Notes under the pieces: model-generated
Database searches by the model: none
The model's input: the letters and a program-made list of their open reading frames with translations, nothing else
What the model was told of the DNA's origin: nothing
Assembly: GCA_938016515.1 (NCBI GenBank)
Contig: CALILP010000214.1
Coordinates: 1-37,105, forward strand
Source: an uncultured Paracoccaceae bacterium
Lineage (GTDB): Bacteria; Pseudomonadota; Alphaproteobacteria; Rhodobacterales; Rhodobacteraceae
Length of the DNA stretch: 37,105 bases
Reading direction: 5' to 3'
Shown here: one piece after another, positions 1-9,980 of the stretch
Layout: each line of letters opens with the position of its first letter
Position numbering within the stretch: position 1 is the stretch's first letter
Translations under genes and position numbers: made by a program

Positions 1-782
1 CGAAGGGCCATCCAGCCAGACGCGAAGGCGGTGGACACTGGCCCGAATTTCTTCATCCATGGACCCGCCATGGCCGAAGGGGTGGCAATGACCAAAGCGC
101 CGGGGTGGTCCTTGATCTTGATGTCGCCCCCCGCAAAGGTCGTTTCGGGCAATGTAATGCCCTGATCACGCAGGATTTTGTTGGTGTTTTCAATCGCGCC
201 GTGGGTCAGGATTGGCCCGATGTCAGGGTTGACAGTTGTCAACAACCGTTGGGCCTTACCCAATGCATAGGCCCCTAAAACAGAGGTCACGCCATTGGCC
301 GCGTTCATGGCCCACCAGTCGTTGATCTGTCGTGTCAGGACGTCCTGTGGGGTCCATGAGAATATCGGCAAGCCAAAGGTGCATTCTGTGATGAAGGCAT
401 GGCATTGGACTGGCTCAAACGGCTCTGACAGGCCGTCGTCGACGATTTTGTAGTCTCCTGACGCGACCCAGACCTCGCCTTTGACGGCGACGCGTATCTG
501 GGCAGAGCCGGGGACGTGACCCGCCGGGTGGAACGAGATTGTGGCATCTCCAATCTGTCGCTCCTCACCGTAAGCGATTGCTTCTAAATTGATATCGCCA
601 AGCCGATGCCGGATGACGGGTGCTGCAGCTTCGGTACACAGATAGCGGTTCATGCCCCAGCGGGAATGGTCGGCATGGCCGTGGGTGATCAGGGCGCGAT
701 CAACAGGTCGCCACGGGTCGATATAGAAATCGCCCGCGGGGCAATAAATGCCGCTGTCGGTAAAGGTAAGGACGTCTGCCAT
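1..782 (-). CDS. Ligase-associated DNA exonuclease-like metallo-beta-lactamase-fold protein (partial, C-terminus beyond window)
   Basis: Translated by hand from ATG at 782 on the minus strand: MADVLTFTDSGIYCPAGDFYIDPWRPVDRALITHGHADHSRWGM...; HGHADH metal motif, ...HPAGHVPGSAQIRV...GDYK.... Open to window edge, so absent from the ORF track. Confidence 0.82.
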   Translation of the reverse strand, partial: MADVLTFTDSGIYCPAGDFYIDPWRPVDRALITHGHADHSRWGMNRYLCTEAAAPVIRHRLGDINLEAIAYGEERQIGDATISFHPAGHVPGSAQIRVAVKGEVWVASGDYKIVDDGLSEPFEPVQCHAFITECTFGLPIFSWTPQDVLTRQINDWWAMNAANGVTSVLGAYALGKAQRLLTTVNPDIGPILTHGAIENTNKILRDQGITLPETTFAGGDIKIKDHPGALVIATPSAMAGPWMKKFGPVSTAFASGWMAL

Positions 783-814
783 GCCCCACAGAATAGGGCC
801 TGCATCGGGGATGC

Positions 815-1750
815 CTAGGGGTGGGCGTCGAAATGGGCCGCGATCATGTCAAAGACATGGGCGCGGGTTTCTGGAATTTCGACCATGACTTCGTGTTCGC
901 CACCTTGCAGCATTTCCAGATGTCCGCCGGGCCATTGGGCCATCCGCTCTTCGATGCGGCCGGGGTCAACGATCTTTTCTGCGGTGCCCAGGAAAGTCAG
1001 GCAAGGGTAAGCGGGGCTTGGCATTTCAGACAACGTCTGCATCTCGCGGGATGCCTCGTAAAGCCAGCCAAGCGACGGACCGCCCAGCGACAGGACCGGC
1101 TGCGCTTTGGCTTGTTCCTGCAAGCGTGTCCACATCTCGCGGTCGCGGGTCAGGGTGTTCAGCTCAAAATCTTCGCGTAACACGTAGGTTTCAAGCGTTT
1201 GGCCAGGGGCCAGCATCTCGTCGCGCCCCAGCTGACGGGCCACTGCTGGCAAACCCCAAGCGAAAGGCTTGAGCCAAGTGGCCATCGCAAGCCCCCACAT
1301 AGGGGCCGAAAACGCAGCTGCCTGCACATCCAAGCCATTATGGAGGGCGCGTAGACCAATGCACCCTCCCATGGAATGCGCTAGCAGGTAGTAAGGGCGG
1401 GGCAGGCCAAGCGCTTCGGCGTGTCCTACTGTCACGGCCACATCGTGTTGATAGTCACTGAACTTCTTGACGTGACCTATCCGACGTTCTTTCATCATGC
1501 GATCCGCCAGCCCCTGACCACGCCAATCGATGGCGATGCTGGCATAGCCGCGTTCCTTTAACGCTCCCGCTGTATCCCCATATTTTTCGACGTATTCGGT
1601 GCGGCCGGGAAAGATCAGCACCGTCCCTTTGATATTGGATCCGGTCCAATGGGCCACACGGATGCGCAGCCCGTCAGCCGTGGTCAGCCAGTTGGCGGCC
1701 CCCCCAAGGGGACCATAGGCGATATCGTCAAAGAACGGTGCGGGTGCCAT
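815..1750 (-). CDS. Alpha/beta hydrolase (lysophospholipase-like)
   Basis: 311 aa; LLAHSMGG nucleophile elbow, FPGRTEYVEKYG, C-terminal GGEHEVMVE. Confidence 0.9.
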   Translation of the reverse strand: MAPAPFFDDIAYGPLGGAANWLTTADGLRIRVAHWTGSNIKGTVLIFPGRTEYVEKYGDTAGALKERGYASIAIDWRGQGLADRMMKERRIGHVKKFSDYQHDVAVTVGHAEALGLPRPYYLLAHSMGGCIGLRALHNGLDVQAAAFSAPMWGLAMATWLKPFAWGLPAVARQLGRDEMLAPGQTLETYVLREDFELNTLTRDREMWTRLQEQAKAQPVLSLGGPSLGWLYEASREMQTLSEMPSPAYPCLTFLGTAEKIVDPGRIEERMAQWPGGHLEMLQGGEHEVMVEIPETRAHVFDMIAAHFDAHP

Positions 1751-1753
1751 GGG

Positions 1754-2041
1754 TTAGCCCAATACACCTGCCAACTTCATCGCCATGCCCATATCGCCAT
1801 CTACAGACAGTTTGCCTGTCATGAAAGCGGCTGTTGGATTTTCTTCACCGTCAAGGATCGCCTTGAAAGTTTCAGTAGAGGCAGACAGCGTGACGTCAGC
1901 ATCTGCATCGCCTGCGCGCGCGCCATTTGCGTCGATAATGATGCTGCCTTCGCCTTCAATGTCGAACTTTGCGGTGCCGTCAAAACCACCTGTGATCTTT
2001 TCGTTCAGCTTTGTGACTGCTTCTGCGATGACGTCGCTCAT
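1754..2041 (-). CDS. SCP2 sterol-binding domain protein
   Basis: Internal Met start MSDVIAEAVTKLNEKI...; ...SIIIDANGARAGDADADVTLSASTETFKAILDGEENPTAAFMTGKLSVDGDMGMAMKL typical of small SCP2 proteins. Confidence 0.9.
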   Translation of the reverse strand: MSDVIAEAVTKLNEKITGGFDGTAKFDIEGEGSIIIDANGARAGDADADVTLSASTETFKAILDGEENPTAAFMTGKLSVDGDMGMAMKLAGVLG

Positions 2042-2106
2042 GAGATATTCCTTTGTTTCTTGGTATGCCCTCTGGCGAATGCCGTCTGACACGTTACATA
2101 TAGGTT

Positions 2107-2667
2107 ATGGCTACGCTGACCCACCGCTTCAAATGTACCGTTACGGCATTTGCCCTGTCGCTTGCGATCGCGTCACCTCTTGCTGCGCAAGAGACCGATT
2201 TGGACACGATTTTTCAAGAGCTGATTGAGGCTGATGAGTTTACGCATGAACGCGTTGCGGATCGGATTCGCGCACGGTTCGAGAAAAGCGGCTCTGCGTC
2301 AATGGATTTGCTGCTGCGACGCGGAAACGAAGCGGCAGAAGAAGGGGAGTATCAAGTCGCGATTGAGCATTTTAGCGCGCTTGTCGATCACGCCCCTGAT
2401 TTTGCTGAAGGATATCACAGCCGCGCCTCTGCTTTCTTTGGGATCGGTATGATTGGCCTCGCGCTGGATGATCTGCGTCAGACACTTGTGCTGAACCCAC
2501 GCCATTTTGAGGCGATGTTCGGTGTTGGCATCATGCTAGAAGAGCTTGGCCGCGATCAGGATGCGATTGCAGCTTATGAAGCGATTCAAGAAATTTATCC
2601 GCTTGATCCGCAAGCCGCTGCTGCATTGGCGCGGATGGAAATGAAAACAGAAGGTCAGGCGATCTAA
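2107..2667 (+). CDS. Exported TPR-repeat protein
   Basis: 186 aa with N-terminal signal peptide (..ALSLAIASPLAAQE) and TPR-like repeats. Confidence 0.82.
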   Translation: MATLTHRFKCTVTAFALSLAIASPLAAQETDLDTIFQELIEADEFTHERVADRIRARFEKSGSASMDLLLRRGNEAAEEGEYQVAIEHFSALVDHAPDFAEGYHSRASAFFGIGMIGLALDDLRQTLVLNPRHFEAMFGVGIMLEELGRDQDAIAAYEAIQEIYPLDPQAAAALARMEMKTEGQAI

Positions 2668-2696
2668 TTCTCGCCTGATCCCCACCGGGGACTGAT

Positions 2697-5456
2697 ATGC
2701 AAAACTCCCGGATCACGGCTGTTCTCGGCCCAACCAACACCGGAAAAACCCACTACGCCATTGACCGCATGCTGTCTTATCGGACGGGCGTGATTGGCCT
2801 GCCGTTGCGGCTTTTGGCCCGCGAAGTTTATGACCGGATCGTCGCGATCAAAGGCCCGTCTGTGGTGGCCTTGGTCACGGGGGAAGAGCGGATCGTCCCG
2901 CCCCGCGTCCAGTATTGGGTGTGTACTGTCGAGGCGATGCCAGAGGGCATGGGCTGCGATTTTCTGGCAATTGATGAAATCCAATTGTGTGGCGACGCCG
3001 AACGTGGCCACATCTTTACCGACCGTCTTTTGCACGCGCGTGGGTTGCACGAGACCTTGTTTCTTGGGGCTGCCACAATGCGCTCTGCCATCGCGGATAT
3101 GGTGCCGGGTGTCCAGTTCATGCACCGCGAGCGGATGTCTCAACTCACGTACTCAGGTTCGAAAAAGATAAGCCGTATGCCGGCGAGGGCAGCAATTGTC
3201 GGGTTCTCGGTTGAGAATGTCTATGCCATTGCAGAGCTTTTGCGCCGCACGAAAGGCGGGGCAGCGGTTGTGATGGGTGCGTTGTCGCCACGCACCCGTA
3301 ACGCGCAGGTTGAAATGTATCAGAACGGGGATGTGGACTATCTGGTCGCCACGGATGCCATCGGGATGGGTCTGAACCTTGATATCAACCACGTTGCCTT
3401 CTCGGCGTTGGCAAAATTCGACGGCTTGCGGATGCGGGCGCTGTTTCCCGAAGAGTTGGCACAGATCGCGGGCCGGGCTGGGCGACATACCGCCAACGGG
3501 ACCTTTGGGGTGACGGGTGAAGCGCCTATGCTGGACGACGGCGTGGCGCAGGCAATTATGGATCACACCTTCCAGCCGGTAAAAAAATTACAATGGCGGA
3601 ACAGTGACTTACAGTTTGGATCGGTGAAGCGACTGATCCAAACTTTGGAGGTTCGCACGCAAGACCCGTGGCTGACGCGGGTCCGCGAAAGCGATGACCT
3701 TAGTGCGTTGAAAACACTGGCAGAAGACCCTGTCGTTGCTGCTCGTGCAACTGATGGCCCTTCGGTGCGTTTGCTTTGGGATGTCTGCCGCATCCCGGAC
3801 TTTCGCGGCATAAGTAAAGGGGAACATGCGGCCCTTTTAACCCGTATTTTCAGCGACTTGCATCAGTCGGGCCATGTTGACGAAAGCTGGCTGGCGTTGC
3901 AGATTGCGCGCATTGATCGTCATGATGGCGATATTGATACCCTGTCCAAGCGGCTTTCTTTCATCCGCACATGGACTTACGTGGCCCAACGCAAAGGTTG
4001 GGTCCGTGACGAAAGCCATTGGCGCGACCACACACGCGCGGTAGAAGACCGACTATCAGATGCGCTTCATGGTGCACTGACCCAAAGATTTGTCGACCGG
4101 CGCACCAGCATCTTGCTGCGCCGGTTGAAACAGAAGGAGAGCCTTGTGGCTGACGTGAACGAAAACGGCGAAGTCACCGTTGAAGGTGAATTTGTAGGCA
4201 AGCTGGAAGGCTTCCGCTTCCGCATGGACAAGGCGGGCAGCCCGGATGAGGCGAAAACGCTGAAACAGGCAAGTGTCGCAGCACTGGTTCCGCATTTCCA
4301 CCTGCGGGCCGACAAGTTCTACAACGCGCCGGACACCGAGATCGACTTCACCGAGCAGGGTGGCCTGATGTGGGGCGATCAGGCTGTCGGCAAGCTCGTG
4401 GCAGGGTCTGACATTCTGAAACCCGCCGTGTCTGTTTTTGTCGACGACGAGGCTGGCTCGGATGTGGCCGCCAAGGTCGAACGCCGGTTGCAGCATTTCA
4501 TTGACCGTAAGATCGCGGCAGGGTTTGAGCCGCTGATTGGTCTCAAGAATGATGAAACGCTGGAAGGTATCGCCAAGGGCTTTGCCTTCCGTCTGGCCGA
4601 AGGCTTTGGGATCGTCCCACGCGGCGAAGTAGCCCAAGAGGTCAAAGACCTCGATCAGGACGCCCGCAGTGCGTTGCGCAAGCATGGGATTCGCTTTGGT
4701 CAGTTCACGATCTTTATGCCGCTACTTTTGAAGCCAGCACCGACCCGCTTGCGCTTGGTGCTTTGGGGCCTGTCGAAAGATTTGGGCGAGTTTCCAGAAG
4801 CGCCTCCGCCGGGACTTGTCACTGTGCCAAGCGAAAAAGGTGCGACGCCCGGCTACTATGCGATGGCGGGCTACCGCGCCGCGGGTGAGCGTGCGATCCG
4901 CATCGACATGTTGGAACGCCTGGCTGATATGCTGCGCGATCAGGATTCGCGTGGCGGGTTTGAAGCGACCGCTGACATGCTGTCCATTACGGGCATGACC
5001 TTGGATCAGTTCTCGGATCTGATGGGTGGCCTTGGGTACAAGGCTGAAAAGGGCGAGCGCGAAAAGGTGAAGGCAGTGTCTACAGATGTTGTTGCCAAGT
5101 CAGATGCGCCATCTGCCGAAATTCCGGAAACCAAACCCGCCGAAGTTGTAACGCCATCGGATGAGGTCACTGAAGACGCTGCTGCCGCACCCGAAACTGC
5201 GGCACCGGCAGAGCCAGAAATGGAAGTCTTCTACACCTTCACATGGGGTGGCCGCGCAAACCAGCAGCGCCAGGGCGGTCGTCCGCAAAACGCACGCGGT
5301 GGCAAGCCGCAGGGCAAGGGTAAACCGCGTGGTAAGCCGGGCCAGAAGGGTGGCGGCAACAAGCCGCAAAGCTTCCAATCCAAACCGAAGCGCGAAAAAC
5401 AAATCGATCCGGACAATCCTTTTGCAGCGGCCTTGGCTGGCCTGAAGAAAGATTGA
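2697..5456 (+). CDS. SUV3-like superfamily 2 DNA/RNA helicase with basic Gly/Arg/Lys-rich C-terminal tail
   Basis: 919 aa; Walker A GPTNTGKT, DEIQ motif II, ATDAIGMGLNLDI, QIAGRAGR motif VI; C-tail GGRPQNARGGKPQGKGKPRGKPGQKGGG. Confidence 0.9.
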   Translation: MQNSRITAVLGPTNTGKTHYAIDRMLSYRTGVIGLPLRLLAREVYDRIVAIKGPSVVALVTGEERIVPPRVQYWVCTVEAMPEGMGCDFLAIDEIQLCGDAERGHIFTDRLLHARGLHETLFLGAATMRSAIADMVPGVQFMHRERMSQLTYSGSKKISRMPARAAIVGFSVENVYAIAELLRRTKGGAAVVMGALSPRTRNAQVEMYQNGDVDYLVATDAIGMGLNLDINHVAFSALAKFDGLRMRALFPEELAQIAGRAGRHTANGTFGVTGEAPMLDDGVAQAIMDHTFQPVKKLQWRNSDLQFGSVKRLIQTLEVRTQDPWLTRVRESDDLSALKTLAEDPVVAARATDGPSVRLLWDVCRIPDFRGISKGEHAALLTRIFSDLHQSGHVDESWLALQIARIDRHDGDIDTLSKRLSFIRTWTYVAQRKGWVRDESHWRDHTRAVEDRLSDALHGALTQRFVDRRTSILLRRLKQKESLVADVNENGEVTVEGEFVGKLEGFRFRMDKAGSPDEAKTLKQASVAALVPHFHLRADKFYNAPDTEIDFTEQGGLMWGDQAVGKLVAGSDILKPAVSVFVDDEAGSDVAAKVERRLQHFIDRKIAAGFEPLIGLKNDETLEGIAKGFAFRLAEGFGIVPRGEVAQEVKDLDQDARSALRKHGIRFGQFTIFMPLLLKPAPTRLRLVLWGLSKDLGEFPEAPPPGLVTVPSEKGATPGYYAMAGYRAAGERAIRIDMLERLADMLRDQDSRGGFEATADMLSITGMTLDQFSDLMGGLGYKAEKGEREKVKAVSTDVVAKSDAPSAEIPETKPAEVVTPSDEVTEDAAAAPETAAPAEPEMEVFYTFTWGGRANQQRQGGRPQNARGGKPQGKGKPRGKPGQKGGGNKPQSFQSKPKREKQIDPDNPFAAALAGLKKD

Positions 5457-5851
5457 TCGACCAGCCGAAGGAAACGATCAGGCTGGATAAATGGCTCTGG
5501 CAGGCGCGGTTTTTCAAATCGCGCTCGCTGGCCGCTGGGGTGGTCAGCGCTGGAAAAGTGCGTGTGGACGGCACCCCAGTCAGTAAGCCCGCGCGCAGCG
5601 TCAGTACTGGCGATACCCTCACCTTTGTCAAAGAGCGCGAGACAAAGGTTGTGCGGATCTTGGCTTGCGGCACTCGGCGCGGGCCAGCCACAGAGGCGCA
5701 GGCACTTTATGAAGACCTCACGCCGGAGCCGCCAAAGCCAAAACCGGGGGACACCCGTTCTGCGACACCCAGCTTTGACGGGAAAGGTCGCCCAACAAAG
5801 AAGCATCGCAGGAACTTGATGTCTCATCGTGACGCAGATGATCCTTTCTAG
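5453..5851 (+). CDS. S4-domain RNA-binding protein (heat-shock protein 15-like)
   Basis: 132 aa; RLDKWLWQARFFKSRSLAAGVVSAGKVRVDGTPVSKPARSV; TTG start in a TTGA overlap with the helicase stop. Confidence 0.88.
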   Translation: MIDQPKETIRLDKWLWQARFFKSRSLAAGVVSAGKVRVDGTPVSKPARSVSTGDTLTFVKERETKVVRILACGTRRGPATEAQALYEDLTPEPPKPKPGDTRSATPSFDGKGRPTKKHRRNLMSHRDADDPF

Positions 5852-5852
5852 C

Positions 5853-5884
5853 TTGAACGCATCAAAATCTTCGCCTAGCTAGGC
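5853..5884 (+). promoter_or_regulatory. Putative fdxA promoter with 12-bp palindrome GCCTAGCTAGGC over the -10
   Basis: TTGAAC (5853-5858), 17-bp spacer, TAGCTA (5876-5881); perfect palindrome 5873-5884; 29 bp before ATG. Confidence 0.4.
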
Positions 5885-5913
5885 TGCGGATTGATACGGA
5901 TGAACCAACGCCC

Positions 5914-6249
5914 ATGACCTACATCGTCAACGACAGCTGCATTGCCTGCAAATACACCGACTGCGTCGAAGTCTGCCCTGTGGACTGCTTTTACGAAGGC
6001 GAGAACATGCTGGTGATCCACCCGGATGAGTGCATCGACTGCGGCGTGTGCGAACCTGAGTGCCCGGCAGACGCAATCCGTCCGGACACAGAGCCTGACA
6101 TGGAAAAATGGGTGGAATTCAATCGCAAGTATTCCGAGATGTGGCCGGTCATTATCACCAAGAAAGACCCGCTGCCTACGGCCGAAGAAATGGACGGCAA
6201 AGAAGGCAAGATGGAGCTGTTTTCAGAAGCCGCAGGCGAGGGCGGCTGA
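5914..6249 (+). CDS. fdxA: Ferredoxin FdxA (7Fe/8Fe type)
   Basis: 111 aa; [18 protein letters not shown] and [12 protein letters not shown] cluster motifs. Confidence 0.95.
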   Translation: MTYIVNDSCIACKYTDCVEVCPVDCFYEGENMLVIHPDECIDCGVCEPECPADAIRPDTEPDMEKWVEFNRKYSEMWPVIITKKDPLPTAEEMDGKEGKMELFSEAAGEGG

Positions 6250-6280
6250 ACGTCGACGCTACGTGATTTTGTTGCCTGCA

Positions 6281-6308
6281 ACGCCCCGCTTTTATCGGGG
6301 CGTTTTTT
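6281..6308 (+). terminator. Rho-independent terminator after fdxA
   Basis: ACGCCCCG-N7-CGGGGCGT followed by a T-run. Confidence 0.92.
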
Positions 6309-6346
6309 GTGGTATACTGTGCCTAATGACGTTGAATATCTAACAA

Positions 6347-6409
6347 TGCCCGGCGATTGTAATTCCCCGACGTGGACTGTGTCCTTGTCGGTTTTTTGTC
6401 GTCCGGGCA
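6347..6409 (+). promoter_or_regulatory. Structured carD leader with nested terminator-like hairpin
   Basis: CCGAC-gt-GGAC-tgt-GTCC-tt-GTCGG-TTTTTT (6367-6396) enclosed by TGCCCGG (6347-6353)/CCGGGCA (6403-6409); TATACT at 6313-6318. Confidence 0.5.
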
Positions 6410-6437
6410 CTGCATTAACCGCCGTGAGAGGATTATC

Positions 6438-6944
6438 ATGAGCAAGAAGAAACTGGATTTTAGCCCGAACGAATTTGTCGTTTATCCTGCGCATGGCGTT
6501 GGAAAAATCGTTTCGGTCGAAAAGCAGGAAGTGGCAGGGTTCGACCTAGAACTGTTTGTGATCGCTTTCGAAAAGGACAAGATGACGTTGCGTGTGCCAA
6601 CCCACAAAGCGACAGACGTCGGAATGCGCGCGCTGGCGACGCCCGATATAGTGGCCCATGCAATGAAAACACTGCGGGGTAAGGCCAAGGTCAAAAAGGC
6701 CATGTGGTCTCGTCGAGCGCAGGAATATGAACAAAAGATCAATTCCGGTGATCTGATCGCTATTGCCGAAGTTGTGCGTGATCTGCACCGTCAAGACGAC
6801 CAGCGCGAGCAAAGCTATTCAGAGCGGCAGCTGTATGAGGCAGCACTCGAACGGTTGACCCGCGAGATTGCGGTTGTAGCAGGCAACGATGAGACCGCAG
6901 CAACAGAAGAAATCACATCTGTTCTGGTTGGTCGCGCAGCTTAA
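6438..6944 (+). CDS. carD: CarD family transcriptional regulator
   Basis: MSKKKLDFSPNEFVVYPAHGVGKIVSVEKQEVAG...; CarD/CdnL N-terminal domain; preceded by GAGAGGA Shine-Dalgarno. Confidence 0.93.
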   Translation: MSKKKLDFSPNEFVVYPAHGVGKIVSVEKQEVAGFDLELFVIAFEKDKMTLRVPTHKATDVGMRALATPDIVAHAMKTLRGKAKVKKAMWSRRAQEYEQKINSGDLIAIAEVVRDLHRQDDQREQSYSERQLYEAALERLTREIAVVAGNDETAATEEITSVLVGRAA

Positions 6945-6965
6945 ACCGCGCGTCAAAATGGATTG

Positions 6966-6995
6966 AAAGGGCTGCGCTTTGCGTGGCCCTTTTTT
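6966..6995 (+). terminator. Rho-independent terminator after carD
   Basis: AAAGGGC...GCCCTTT followed by Ts. Confidence 0.85.
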
Positions 6996-7055
6996 GCGAT
7001 TTTCCTCTGAAAAATCAAGCACGATGCATGGCGTCGCTCGGATGGTAGCGACAGC

Positions 7056-7103
7056 TTGGGGGCCAGCCCCCAAACCCCCGAAGGTATTTAGGACCAAAAG
7101 AAG
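7056..7103 (-). repeat. Dispersed 3'-UTR repeat copy 1 (after purD)
   Basis: Minus-strand reading CTTCTTTTGGTCCTAAATACCTTCGGGGGTTTGGGGGCTGGCCCCCAA; begins at the base after the purD stop; 8-bp stem TTGGGGGC/GCCCCCAA. Confidence 0.85.
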
Positions 7104-8357
7104 TTAAAGCGCGCGCCAACCGATGTCTTTGCGATAAAACCCTCCGGGCCACGTGATCGCCTTGATATTTGCATAGGCCCCATCGCGCGCCTGAGTGAGG
7201 CTGTCAGCACGGGCGGTCACCGCAAGGACGCGGCCTCCGGTTGCTGTGATCTGTCCTGCGACGGCAGTCGTGCCCGCGTGAAAGACCATGTTCTTGCTGT
7301 CTTCGGGCAGGGTGCCAAGACCTTCGATGACGCTGCCTTTCGTGTAGGCTCCGGGGTATCCGTTGGCGGCCATGATCACAGTCAGGGTGTGATCATCTGC
7401 CCAGTTTACCGTCATCTCGTCCAGGCGATGTTCCGCACAGGCCTGCAGCAAGTCAAGGATCTGCCCCCCCAGACGCATCATCAGGCATTGGCATTCGGGG
7501 TCACCAAAGCGGACATTGTATTCAACCAGTTTCGGCTGACCGTCTTTGATCATCAGGCCCACAAACAGGACGCCTTCAAACGGTGTGCCGCGCTTTTTCA
7601 TTTCGGCCATTGTGGGGGCCACGATTTGATCCAGCGCTTTTTGCGTCACCGCATCAGTCATCACCGGTGCGGGTGAATAAGCCCCCATGCCGCCGGTGTT
7701 GGGCCCCTCATCGCCGTCAAAAGCACGTTTGTGATCTTGGGCGGTGCCAACAGGCAGGATGGTTTCACCGTCACACAGCACGAAGAATGAGGCCTCTTCG
7801 CCCTCCATGAACTCTTCGATCACTACTTCTGCACCGGTCGTGCCTTCGAACATGTCGGTGATTGCGGCCTCTGCCTCGGGGAGGGTCATGGCGACGGTGA
7901 CACCTTTACCAGCCGCCAAACCGTCGGCTTTGACTACGATAGGGGCGCCTTGCGCGCGGATGTAGGCCATGGCTGCCTCACCGTCGATGAAATGTGCGTA
8001 GCTTGCAGTGGGGGCGCCAGCTGCGTCACAGATGTCTTTGGTGAAGCTTTTTGAGGCTTCCAGTTTGGCAGCCGCTTGAGATGGTCCGAAGACCAGAAAG
8101 CCTGCCTGGCGCAGGTGATCCGCGATGCCGCGGGCCAGTGGGTCTTCGGGGCCGACCACAACAAAATCAATAGCGTGGTCCGATGCAAAGCTGCAGACGG
8201 CGTCTCCGTCAAGAATGTCGAGCTTTGCACATTCGCACATCTGCGCGATGCCGGCATTACCCGGGGCTACGATCAGCTTGTCGCATTTTGGGTTCTGCTG
8301 AATCGCCCAAGCCAGACTGTGTTCGCGTCCGCCGCTGCCCAAAATCAAGATATTCAT
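7104..8357 (-). CDS. purD: Phosphoribosylamine--glycine ligase
   Basis: MNILILGSGGREHSLAWAI...; start placed at internal Met (8357); ATP-grasp GARS motifs. Confidence 0.96.
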   Translation of the reverse strand: MNILILGSGGREHSLAWAIQQNPKCDKLIVAPGNAGIAQMCECAKLDILDGDAVCSFASDHAIDFVVVGPEDPLARGIADHLRQAGFLVFGPSQAAAKLEASKSFTKDICDAAGAPTASYAHFIDGEAAMAYIRAQGAPIVVKADGLAAGKGVTVAMTLPEAEAAITDMFEGTTGAEVVIEEFMEGEEASFFVLCDGETILPVGTAQDHKRAFDGDEGPNTGGMGAYSPAPVMTDAVTQKALDQIVAPTMAEMKKRGTPFEGVLFVGLMIKDGQPKLVEYNVRFGDPECQCLMMRLGGQILDLLQACAEHRLDEMTVNWADDHTLTVIMAANGYPGAYTKGSVIEGLGTLPEDSKNMVFHAGTTAVAGQITATGGRVLAVTARADSLTQARDGAYANIKAITWPGGFYRKDIGWRAL

Positions 8358-8424
8358 GCCACGTCCCCCGTTGGCCTTTGGTTGAGGGCGTTCTAAAGTC
8401 GCCCAAAGCGGGCGGCAAGGACAT

Positions 8425-9948
8425 ATGATGGACCTTTTTGAAGACGATGGCCCCGAGGAAGGTGGCAAGGACAACGCACCGGAATTCTCGGTCTCTGAAA
8501 TCTCGGGCGCGGTCAAGAAAGCCGTTGAGGCCGGGTTTGGCCACGTTCGGGTACGGGGCGAGGTGGGGCGCGTGTCGCGGCCGCGGTCGGGTCATCTATA
8601 TTTGGACCTGAAAGACGATCGCGCAGTGCTGGCAGGGATCATCTGGAAAGGCCGCGCTGTTGCCTTGGCCCAACAGCCTGAAGAGGGCATGGAAGTCGTG
8701 GCAACCGGTAAGCTGACGACTTTCCCCGGCCAATCCAAGTATCAGATGGTGATCGAAGACATCGCGCCCGCTGGGGCTGGTGCCCTGATGGCGATGCTTG
8801 AAAAGCGCAAGGCAGCACTGGCCGCAGAGGGTCTGTTTGCACCGGAACGCAAAAAAGCACTGCCCTATCTGCCAGAGGTGATTGGGGTTGTGACCTCGCC
8901 GTCCGGTGCGGTTATTCGGGATATTCTGCACCGACTGCGAGATCGGTTTCCGCGCAAAGTGCTGGTCTGGCCAGTGGCTGTGCAGGGCCAGCGATCGGCA
9001 CCAGAGGTGGCGGCGGCGATCAATGGTTTCAATGCGATGACCCCCGGCGGGGCCTTGCCGCGTCCGGATTTGCTGATTGTCGCGCGCGGTGGTGGGTCCA
9101 TTGAGGACCTGTGGGGCTTCAATGAGGAGATCGTGGCACGCGCCACCGCCGCATCCGACATTCCGCTGATTTCCGCGGTTGGCCACGAAACGGATACAAC
9201 GTTGATCGATTTCGTCTCGGATCAGCGTGCCCCGACGCCGACTGCCGCCGCTGAATTGGCCGTGCCAGTCCGGTTGGACTTGCTAGGGTGGACGGACGAG
9301 CAGAGCGCGCGGCTTTTACGGTCCTTGACGACCGGTTTGCAGCAACGCCAGCAGCGGGTGCGCGATCTGGGGCGGGCTTTGCCTAACAAGGACAGTCTTC
9401 TCGCGACGCCGACCCAAAGGCTGGACCACCTTGGCGGGCGGCTTCCGGGAGCATTGCAGGCTGCAGCGGCCAAAAAACGCGTCGCGCTTTCTGACGTAAG
9501 CGGTGCCTTACGGCCTGCTGCACTGACGCGCAGTGTCGCTGTTGAAAGACGGCGGTTGGAAGAGTTGAGCGCACGGCTTGAACCGGCATTGCGCCGACAA
9601 CTGTTCGAGCGAAAGCAGGGCTTTGCGCAGGTGAGGCGCGGCCTGCAACCACGTCTTGTTCAAGGGGACGTGACCCGCAAACACGAACAGTTACAGGGGC
9701 TTCTGCGGCGATTGTCAGACCGGGCGGGACGTCAGCACGCTGAACGCGCAGCCCGGCTAGACGCATTGGAGCGCGTGCGGACAAGTGTCGGCTACAAGGC
9801 AACGCTTGAGCGCGGCTATGCCGTCGTGCGCGGGGATGGGGCGGTTGTGACCAACATCAAAGCGGCGCAGAAAGCGAAAGAAATTGAGGTCCAGTTCGCT
9901 GACGGGCGGGTTAAATTGGATCGTGATCCGCAAGGATCGTTATTCTGA
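8425..9948 (+). CDS. xseA: Exodeoxyribonuclease VII large subunit
   Basis: 507 aa; N-terminal OB fold, [56 protein letters not shown]. Confidence 0.96.
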   Translation: MMDLFEDDGPEEGGKDNAPEFSVSEISGAVKKAVEAGFGHVRVRGEVGRVSRPRSGHLYLDLKDDRAVLAGIIWKGRAVALAQQPEEGMEVVATGKLTTFPGQSKYQMVIEDIAPAGAGALMAMLEKRKAALAAEGLFAPERKKALPYLPEVIGVVTSPSGAVIRDILHRLRDRFPRKVLVWPVAVQGQRSAPEVAAAINGFNAMTPGGALPRPDLLIVARGGGSIEDLWGFNEEIVARATAASDIPLISAVGHETDTTLIDFVSDQRAPTPTAAAELAVPVRLDLLGWTDEQSARLLRSLTTGLQQRQQRVRDLGRALPNKDSLLATPTQRLDHLGGRLPGALQAAAAKKRVALSDVSGALRPAALTRSVAVERRRLEELSARLEPALRRQLFERKQGFAQVRRGLQPRLVQGDVTRKHEQLQGLLRRLSDRAGRQHAERAARLDALERVRTSVGYKATLERGYAVVRGDGAVVTNIKAAQKAKEIEVQFADGRVKLDRDPQGSLF

Positions 9949-9980
9949 CCTAAGGGGCTCTGGCTGATCCAACCTTGAAA

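Noticed and set aside
606-818. 70-aa plus ORF opposite the MBL exonuclease
   Set aside because: The minus frame continues through with HGHADH motif; the plus ORF is spurious.
7033-7052. GTCGCT-N8-AGCGAC hairpin beside repeat copy 1
   Set aside because: Not present at the other copies; short arms could be chance.
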